From NCBI GenBank assembly GCA_030685015.1, contig JAUXWS010000049.1:1-21822 (forward strand): a stretch of 21,822 nucleotides of DNA, read 5' to 3'. The position numbers and the translations under genes are program-made. Under the pieces are notes generated by a model that saw nothing but the letters and a program-made list of their open reading frames with translations, had not been told where the DNA came from and did not search any database. Shown here piece by piece: positions 17,023-21,822 of the stretch. Source of the DNA: a bacterium (GTDB lineage Bacteria > CAIWAD01). Each line of letters begins with the position of its first letter. Positions within the stretch are counted from its first letter, which is position 1.

Positions 17023-17054
17023 TTGTAAGTTAACTTGACAATATTTTAACTTTG
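17023..17054 (+). promoter_or_regulatory. AT-rich promoter/operator island of the rnf operon
   Basis: This 32-base AT-rich island in GC-rich DNA lies 30 bases before rnfC. It holds the perfect palindrome AAGTTAACTT (17027-17036), a TTAACTT direct repeat (17030-17036 and 17046-17052, 16 bases apart), TTGACA (17035-17040), and TAACTTTG (17047-17054). The last matches the Bacteroidota -7 box TAnnTTTG, with a TTG (17023-17025) 21 bases upstream at about the right -33 distance. The TTGACA has no good -10 box at 17 bases. This is probably the rnf promoter, with the palindrome as an operator; the sigma factor is unclear. Confidence 0.45.
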
Positions 17055-17083
17055 TGGGGTTCCATCTGTGGCGGGGAGGCCCC

Positions 17084-18463
17084 ATGTCCTGGCTTGGATT
17101 CCGTCCCACCTTCAAGGGTGGTGTTCATCCCGGTGACGAAAAGGATCTGACAGCGGACCGTCCGCTGGAGAGAATGCCGGATCCGGAATTGTTGCTGGTG
17201 CCTTTGCAGCAACATCTGGGTCGACCGGCCCAAATTCTTGTCAAGAAGGGTGATTGGGTCCGCCAAGGCCAATGTCTGGCTGCCGCTGGAGAGGGGATCA
17301 GCGCCGCTGTGTTGGCACCCAGGGCCGGTCTGGTGCAGGCCGTGGAACAGGGCGGTACTGCCTCCGGCTTCCCAGGATCCCTCATCGTGATCAAGCCGGG
17401 TCCGCCCCCTGCCCAGGATGGAACCGAGCCCTTTCCCACCGAGCCGCTGGACCTGCCCCCCCTGGATCCAGACACCGTGAGCGCGGGCGAGCTCGTGGCG
17501 CGGGCGCGGGAAGCCGGGCTGGTCGGCCAGGGCGGGGCCGCCTTTCCCATGGCGGTCAAGCTGTCACCCCCGACGGGAACCCGCCTGGACCTGTTGATCA
17601 TCAACGGTTGCGAATGTGAGCCCTACTTGACCCGCGATTACCGGCTGATGTTGGAAGAACCGGACGCCCTGCTTGAGGGAGCGGTGCTGGTGGCCCGGGC
17701 CCTGGCTGTCCCTCGCGTGGTGATCGGGGTCGAGGACAACAAGCCGCGGGCGGTCGAAGCGCTGACGGAAGCGCTGACCCGTTGGGAGCCGACGGCGGGT
17801 GTCCGTCTGGAGATCCTGTCCGTGCGCACCAAGTATCCCCAGGGCGCCGAGAAGATGTTGATCGAAGCGATCACCGGAAGGCGGGTGCCGCCGGGCAAGC
17901 TGCCCATGTCCGTGGGCGCCGTCGTGCAGAACGTGGGCACGGCCTTGGCCTTGCGCGAGGCGGTGGTGCTGGGCCGGGTCCAGACCGAGGCCGTGCTGAC
18001 CGTCAGCGGCCGCGGCATCCAGCGACCGGCCAACCTGCGGGTGCCGGTGGGGACGCCCCTGGCCGATGTGCTGGACTATTGCGGCGGTTTTCTGCCCGAG
18101 GCGGCCCGTCTCATCGTGGGCGGACCCATGATGGGCGTGGCCCAGCATGACCTGGCCGCCCCGGTGGTGAAAGCCTGCTCCGGCATCCTGGTCTTGAGTG
18201 GGGAGGAGCTGGGGGCGGACATGGAGTCCGGCACTTGCCTGCGCTGCGGACGCTGCGTGGACGCCTGTCCCCTTCAGCTGGTGCCCAGCCGCCTGGCCCG
18301 CCTCACCGCATTGGGACGGGCGGAGGAGGCGCGCGACGAGGGCATCGAGGTCTGCATGGAGTGCGGCACCTGTGCCTTCGCCTGTCCGGCCCATCTTCCC
18401 CTGGTGCAATGGCTCAGGCTGGGCAAGCAGCAGGCCCGGTCCCTGGCTCGGAGTGCGTCATGA
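17084..18463 (+). CDS. rnfC: Rnf complex subunit RnfC
   Basis: This 459-residue peripheral subunit of the Rnf (ferredoxin:NAD+ oxidoreductase) complex is proposed to bind NAD(H) and pass electrons through Fe-S clusters. The start TFKGGVHPGDEK is typical of RnfC. The NuoF-like segment has GLVGQGGAAFPMAVK and INGCECEPYLTRDYRLM. Two [4Fe-4S] motifs follow: Cys385/388/391/395 (CLRCGRCVDACP) and Cys424/427/430/434 (CMECGTCAFACP). I chose ATG 17084 because GGGGAGG precedes it; a GTG at 17054 in frame has no ribosome site and falls in the promoter island. It is the first rnf gene, and its stop overlaps the rnfD start by 4 bases. Confidence 0.95.
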   Translation: MSWLGFRPTFKGGVHPGDEKDLTADRPLERMPDPELLLVPLQQHLGRPAQILVKKGDWVRQGQCLAAAGEGISAAVLAPRAGLVQAVEQGGTASGFPGSLIVIKPGPPPAQDGTEPFPTEPLDLPPLDPDTVSAGELVARAREAGLVGQGGAAFPMAVKLSPPTGTRLDLLIINGCECEPYLTRDYRLMLEEPDALLEGAVLVARALAVPRVVIGVEDNKPRAVEALTEALTRWEPTAGVRLEILSVRTKYPQGAEKMLIEAITGRRVPPGKLPMSVGAVVQNVGTALALREAVVLGRVQTEAVLTVSGRGIQRPANLRVPVGTPLADVLDYCGGFLPEAARLIVGGPMMGVAQHDLAAPVVKACSGILVLSGEELGADMESGTCLRCGRCVDACPLQLVPSRLARLTALGRAEEARDEGIEVCMECGTCAFACPAHLPLVQWLRLGKQQARSLARSAS

Positions 18464-19446
18464 CGGACAAGCAGACGGGCGGGCAGCTCGCCCTTTCCCT
18501 GGCCACCTCGCCACACCTGCACAGTCGCTGGACGACCGCCCGGCTGATGTGGGTGGTCAATCTCTGCCTGCTGCCGTCCCTCGCCGCCGGCCTGGCCTTT
18601 TTCGGCTGGCGCGCTCTTTTCACGGTGGCGGCGGCGGTGGCCGGTTCCCTGGCCGCCGAGGCCCTGGTGGCATGGTGGCGGAAGCTGCCCCTCGCCCTGG
18701 ACGACGGATCGGCCCTGCTGACCGGCCTTCTGCTGGGACTCATCGTGCCGCCCGCTCTTCCCCTGTGGATGGCCCTGCTGGGCGGCGCCGTGTCCATCGG
18801 TCTGGGCAAGGCCGTTTTCGGCGGTCTGGGCATGAACATCTTCAATCCCGCACTGGTGGGTCGCGCCTTTCTCCAGGCCGCCTTTCCCGTGGCCATGACC
18901 ACCTGGTCGGCCAACCGCCTGGCGGTGGACGCCATCAGCACGGCCACCCCGCTGGCCCTGGTCAAATTCCGCGAGCCCGGCCTCAGTGTGATGGATGTGG
19001 CGCCGCCCCTGCGCGACCTCCTGCTTGGAACCACGGCCGGCAGCCTGGGCGAGACCAGCGCGCTGGCCGTGCTGGCTGGCGGCCTCGTCCTGCTCGTCCT
19101 CAAGGTCGCCAACTGGAGGATTCCCGCCGCCATGGTCCTGGGAGCCCTGATCCTGGGATCGCTCTTCTGGCTGTCGAACCCCGCCGCCTGGCCCCACCCC
19201 CTCTTCCACCTGCTTTCTGGCGGCTTCCTGCTGGGCGCCTTGTTCATGGCGACGGACCTGGTGACCAGTCCCCTCACGGCGCGCGGCATGTGGATCTTCG
19301 GACTGGGCGCCGGACTCCTCACCGTGCTCATCCGCCTGTTCGGCGGCCTGCCGGAGGGGGTCATGTACTCCCTTCTCATCATGAACGCGGCCGTGCCCCT
19401 CATCAACCGCTGGACCCGGCCCCGGATCTATGGAGCGGCCCGATGA
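18460..19446 (+). CDS. rnfD: Rnf complex subunit RnfD
   Basis: This 328-residue membrane subunit has several helices and is homologous to NqrB. It carries covalently bound FMN and takes part in ion translocation. The N-terminal TSPHLHSRWTTARLMW and the GKAVFGGLGMNIFNPALVGR loop are conserved. The FMN attachment site should be Thr163 in ISTATPLALV, in place of the more common S-G-A-T. The C-terminal helices include FMATDLVTSPLTARGMW. The length is normal. It overlaps rnfC and rnfG by ATGA on both sides, so translation is coupled. Confidence 0.94.
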   Translation: MTDKQTGGQLALSLATSPHLHSRWTTARLMWVVNLCLLPSLAAGLAFFGWRALFTVAAAVAGSLAAEALVAWWRKLPLALDDGSALLTGLLLGLIVPPALPLWMALLGGAVSIGLGKAVFGGLGMNIFNPALVGRAFLQAAFPVAMTTWSANRLAVDAISTATPLALVKFREPGLSVMDVAPPLRDLLLGTTAGSLGETSALAVLAGGLVLLVLKVANWRIPAAMVLGALILGSLFWLSNPAAWPHPLFHLLSGGFLLGALFMATDLVTSPLTARGMWIFGLGAGLLTVLIRLFGGLPEGVMYSLLIMNAAVPLINRWTRPRIYGAAR

Positions 19447-20240
19447 AAACCATCCTGCACATGCTGGCCACCCTCAGTCTGGTGGGGCTTCTGTCGGGAG
19501 GGGCGCTGGCCCTGGTCAACGCCTGGGCGGGCCCGCTGATCGAGGCGAACGAGACACGAGTGAAGCTGGCCGCGGTGATGGAGGTGGTGCCGGGCGGCGT
19601 CCGTTCGCAGCCCTTGGCCGAACTGGCCCCCGCCTCCGACCTGGATGCCTACCTCGTGTTCACCTCCAGCGGCGAGCCAGCCGGCTGGGCGGTGGTGGGG
19701 ACGGGCACCGGCTTCTCCGACAAGATCCGCCTGATGGTGGGACTCAGTCCGGATCTTGAGCAGACGCTGGGTCTGAAGGTGCTCAAGGACGCCGAGACGC
19801 CCGGCCTGGGCACGGAGATCCGGGCGGGAGCCTTCCCCGACCGCTTCTTCGGGCGGGGAGGAGAAGCGCCCAGCCTGGCGCTGCAGGAACTGAAAGTGGT
19901 GAAAGGAGCGCCGGCGGCTCCCCATGAGATCCAGGCGATCACCGGGGCCACCATCAGCTCCAAGGCCGTGGTGCGCATTGTCAACGACTGTGTCGCCCGC
20001 CTGCGCGCCGTGGCAGCCGGTCGGGCTTGGGCCTTCGATGGGATTCGCGCCCATGTCGAGGGCCATTCGACGGGGATTTTGCGTCGCGCAATGGCATTTG
20101 CTCGCAAGAAATCTGCGTCGAATGGGACCGACAGGCCCGACGCGAGCGTCGGGTGGGGCGATGAAGACCGCGAAGTGGCTAAACCCGACAGGCTGCTAGG
20201 TCCGGTGGCGGCGGCCCAGCGGATGGAGGGCGGGGCATGA
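19443..20240 (+). CDS. rnfG: Rnf complex subunit RnfG with unusual C-terminal extension
   Basis: This 265-residue Rnf subunit is anchored by one N-terminal helix (about 5-27), with a periplasmic FMN domain homologous to NqrC. The motif DAETPGLGTEIR is at 117-127, and the flavin threonine should be Thr170 in ITGATISSKAVV. The core ends around residue 195, where RnfG proteins normally stop. Another ~70 residues follow, Arg/Lys- and Gly-rich (VEGHSTGILRRAMAFARKK), with no match to the family that I recognise. This tail is encoded by a palindromic element (20063-20200), described separately. The ATG overlaps the rnfD stop and the stop overlaps the rnfE start, so the frame through the tail is kept by the operon. 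Whether the tail affects flavinylation or assembly is unknown. Confidence 0.9.
   Translation: MKTILHMLATLSLVGLLSGGALALVNAWAGPLIEANETRVKLAAVMEVVPGGVRSQPLAELAPASDLDAYLVFTSSGEPAGWAVVGTGTGFSDKIRLMVGLSPDLEQTLGLKVLKDAETPGLGTEIRAGAFPDRFFGRGGEAPSLALQELKVVKGAPAAPHEIQAITGATISSKAVVRIVNDCVARLRAVAAGRAWAFDGIRAHVEGHSTGILRRAMAFARKKSASNGTDRPDASVGWGDEDREVAKPDRLLGPVAAAQRMEGGA
20063..20200 (+). repeat. Palindromic repeat-like element read in frame at the 3' end of rnfG
   Basis: CCATTCGACG (20063-20072) and CGTCGAATGG (20116-20125) are perfect 10-base arms. They extend inwards with bulges (20075-20083 with 20103-20113) around a 19-base loop. Next comes CCCGACGC-GA-GCGTCGGG (20136-20153). The nonamer CCGACAGGC occurs at 20128-20136 and 20185-20193, bracketing the second hairpin. 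The composition is less GC-rich than flanking rnf DNA. The boundaries are estimates. It resembles a REP- or MITE-like mobile palindrome; no second copy is in this window. Confidence 0.6.
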
Positions 20241-20929
20241 AAGCGCGTCCGAGCGCCCGGCAGGAGGTCGTCAAAGGCCTGTGGGACCAGAATCCCATCC
20301 TGCGCCAGTTGCTGGGGCTGTGTCCGGCCCTGGCCGTCACCGTCTCCGCCATCAACGGCGTGGCCATGGGCCTGGCCGTGATCTTTGTCCTGTCCTGCTC
20401 CAATGTCCTGGTCAGCCTGCTGCGGAGGCTGATTCCCGCCCAGGTGCGCATCGCCGCCTACATCGTCATCATCGCCACCTTCGTCACGATCGTGGACCTG
20501 GTGATGAAGGCGCGCTTCCCCGGGCTGAGCCAGTCCCTCGGCGCCTTCATTCCGCTCATCGTGGTCAACTGCATCATCCTGGGCCGGGCCGAGGCCTTCG
20601 CCAGCCGCAACCACCCGGGGCGCGCCCTGCTGGACGCCCTGGGCATGGGGGTCGGCTTCACCATCACCCTCACCGTGCTGGGCGGCGTGCGCGAGATCCT
20701 GGGCTCGGGCGCCCTCTTCGGCCTCACCCTGGTTCCGGGCTGGGAGGCCTGGGTGGTGATGATCCTGCCCGCTGGCGGCTTCCTCACCCTGGGCCTGATG
20801 CTGGCCGTGGTCAATCTCATCACCCGCCGGCGGGACGTGCTGGGCCGCCAGGCCCTCGTGGAGGAGTCACGGGTGGTCCGCCGCGTCGAGCTGCGCGGTC
20901 CGGCCAGCGCCGCGGGAGGGCCCGCCTGA
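20237..20929 (+). CDS. rnfE: Rnf complex subunit RnfE
   Basis: This 230-residue inner-membrane subunit has about six helices and is homologous to NqrD. Cys29 (LGLCPALAVT) and Cys112 (VVNCIILGRAEAFA) are the cluster-ligand cysteines that, with those of RnfA, hold a [2Fe-2S] centre in the membrane. Other conserved parts are NGVAMGLAVIFVL, GFTITLTVLGGVREILGSG and the N-terminal GLWDQNPIL. A 25-residue basic tail follows the last helix. The ATG overlaps rnfG (ATGA) and the stop overlaps the rnfA start by one base (TGATG). Confidence 0.95.
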   Translation: MKARPSARQEVVKGLWDQNPILRQLLGLCPALAVTVSAINGVAMGLAVIFVLSCSNVLVSLLRRLIPAQVRIAAYIVIIATFVTIVDLVMKARFPGLSQSLGAFIPLIVVNCIILGRAEAFASRNHPGRALLDALGMGVGFTITLTVLGGVREILGSGALFGLTLVPGWEAWVVMILPAGGFLTLGLMLAVVNLITRRRDVLGRQALVEESRVVRRVELRGPASAAGGPA

Positions 20930-21501
20930 TGGACTTGCTGCTCATCTTCCTGGGCGCGGCCGTGGTCAACAACTTCGTGCTCAGCTATTTCCTTGGCATC
21001 TGCCCCTTCGTGGGCGTGTCGGGGCGCGTCAGCAGCGCCCTCTCCATGGGCCTGGCCACCACCTTCGTCATGACGATGACGGCCATGGTCACCTGGCTCA
21101 TCCAGGCCTACCTGCTCGACCCGCTGGGTCTGGGCTTCCTGCAGACCGTCTCCTTCATCCTGGTGGTGGCGTCGCTGGTCCAATTCGTCGAGATGGTGAT
21201 CAAGAAGGCCAGTCCGCCCCTCTACCGGACCCTGGGCATCTACCTGCCCCTCATCACGACCAATTGCGCCATCCTGGGCCTGGCCCTCTTCATCCAGCTG
21301 CGGGGGCACGGCTTCATCGAAGGCCTCGTCTTCGCCCTGGGCGCGGGCGGAGGTTTCACCCTGGCCCTCTGCCTGATGGCCGGCATCCGCGAGGAACTGG
21401 AGCTGGCCAGCGTGCCGCCCAGCTTGCGCGGGGCGGGTATCACCCTGCTTGTCGCGGGAATCATGGCATTGGCCTTCATGGGTTTCGCTGGAATGATCTG
21501 A
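20929..21501 (+). CDS. rnfA: Rnf complex subunit RnfA
   Basis: This 190-residue inner-membrane subunit has six helices, is homologous to NqrE and is the inverted-topology partner of RnfE. Cys25 (FLGICPFVGV) and Cys113 (ITTNCAILGL) are the paired cluster ligands. NNFVLSYFLGICPF at the start and GIREELELASVPPSLRG near the end are standard. The length is normal. It starts one base inside the rnfE stop. A 22-base gap separates it from the next gene, which is not rnfB. Confidence 0.96.
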   Translation: MDLLLIFLGAAVVNNFVLSYFLGICPFVGVSGRVSSALSMGLATTFVMTMTAMVTWLIQAYLLDPLGLGFLQTVSFILVVASLVQFVEMVIKKASPPLYRTLGIYLPLITTNCAILGLALFIQLRGHGFIEGLVFALGAGGGFTLALCLMAGIREELELASVPPSLRGAGITLLVAGIMALAFMGFAGMI

Positions 21502-21523
21502 AGTTTGTCATGAGGATCGACTT

Positions 21524-21822
21524 ATGAGCACGAGGCGGGATTTCCTCAAACGGACCCTGGTGGTGGGCGTGGCCTTCGGCCTGGGCCTGTGGCGCGGTCT
21601 GGACCAGGCCGGACAAGGGGATCGCTGGGAACTGGCGGCCCGCCTGCCGGCCGGTGAGGAGGATGCCCTGTGGGAGCTGGCCGGCCACCTGGGCGTGACG
21701 CCGGATGGCTGCCGGCGGCGTCCGCTGGGCGACGCCCCCGGGGCGGACCTGGTCCTGCTGCGCAACGGCCGCCTGCTCGAGCCCGCCGCCTGGCCCGCCG
21801 CGGCGCTGGCCCTGCGCCGGCG
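21524..21822 (+). CDS. Tat-signal exported protein, 5' part only
   Basis: Ninety-nine codons are visible before the window ends. The N-terminus STRRDFLKR is a classic twin-arginine motif, followed by a short hydrophobic stretch (VVGVAFGLGLW), so the mature protein is probably exported folded, perhaps with a cofactor. After it comes an acidic, Leu/Ala-rich stretch with one Cys (DGCRRR) and PGADLVLLRNGRLLEP. I recognise no domain. It sits 22 bases after rnfA with GAGGAT upstream, so it is probably in the operon. ApbE (the flavin transferase often near rnf) was considered, but its early family motifs are not seen. Function open. Confidence 0.7.
   Translation, partial: MSTRRDFLKRTLVVGVAFGLGLWRGLDQAGQGDRWELAARLPAGEEDALWELAGHLGVTPDGCRRRPLGDAPGADLVLLRNGRLLEPAAWPAAALALRR

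Noticed and set aside
17054-17083. GTG extending rnfC by 10 codons
   Set aside because: It has no ribosome site, while GGGGAGG precedes the ATG at 17084.
18198-19442. Long in-frame upstream extension of rnfG through rnfD
   Set aside because: It is read in the wrong frame over rnfC and rnfD; the ATGA overlap at 19443 and the RnfG N-terminus fix the start.

Overview
The window is about 22 kb of GC-rich bacterial DNA, dense in genes and written mostly in short-overlap operons. It looks like a Gram-negative member of, or relative of, the Fibrobacteres-Chlorobi-Bacteroidetes (FCB) group. The clues are an LptD with the Cys-rich N-terminal motif and a C-terminal His-Cys-Trp-Glu motif that I associate with FCB LptD, an alanine-dehydrogenase-like enzyme that resembles the Bacteroidota-type subfamily, and a large secreted protein built of PPC-like beta repeats. 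Classical sigma70-like promoter boxes (tRNA-Val) argue against a typical Bacteroidota genome. The phylum call is inference from remembered family features.

Layout. Bases 1-159 (minus) are the 5' end of an IS110-family transposase, too short to stand out as an ORF. Bases 165-337 upstream of it are densely self-complementary and are a candidate bridge RNA. Bases 338-741 are non-coding and contain a sigma54-like promoter candidate. Bases 742-3176 (plus) hold a two-gene operon: an alanine dehydrogenase/PNT-family protein and an acyl-CoA hydrolase/CoA-transferase, closed by a hairpin terminator. Bases 3446-7393 (plus) encode a 1315-residue exported protein with three tandem ~265-residue repeats, a papain/C39-like domain and a terminal fibronectin III domain. 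Convergent to it, on the minus strand, are lptD and a cstA-type transporter gene, which sit behind a tRNA-Val gene and its terminator.

From 12212 (plus) comes the glycolytic cluster gap-pgk-tpiA, then secG and tRNA-Leu(GAG), then a TPR protein with its own terminator. After an AT-rich promoter island, the rnf operon runs C-D-G-E-A with 1-4 nt overlaps. It encodes membrane subunits of the ferredoxin:NAD+ oxidoreductase (Rnf) ion pump. A Tat-signal protein follows rnfA where rnfB is usual, and is cut by the window end.

The genes fit a heterotroph running lower glycolysis, CoA-ester and alanine/pyruvate interconversion, and Rnf-based energy conservation. The points most worth a second look are the IS110 bridge-RNA candidate with a possible pseudoknot, a palindromic element read in frame at the 3' end of rnfG, the His-to-Gln change at the expected catalytic site of the alanine-dehydrogenase homologue, the triplicated PPC protein with a predicted protease domain, and the lack of an evident promoter for cstA-lptD downstream of the tRNA terminator.
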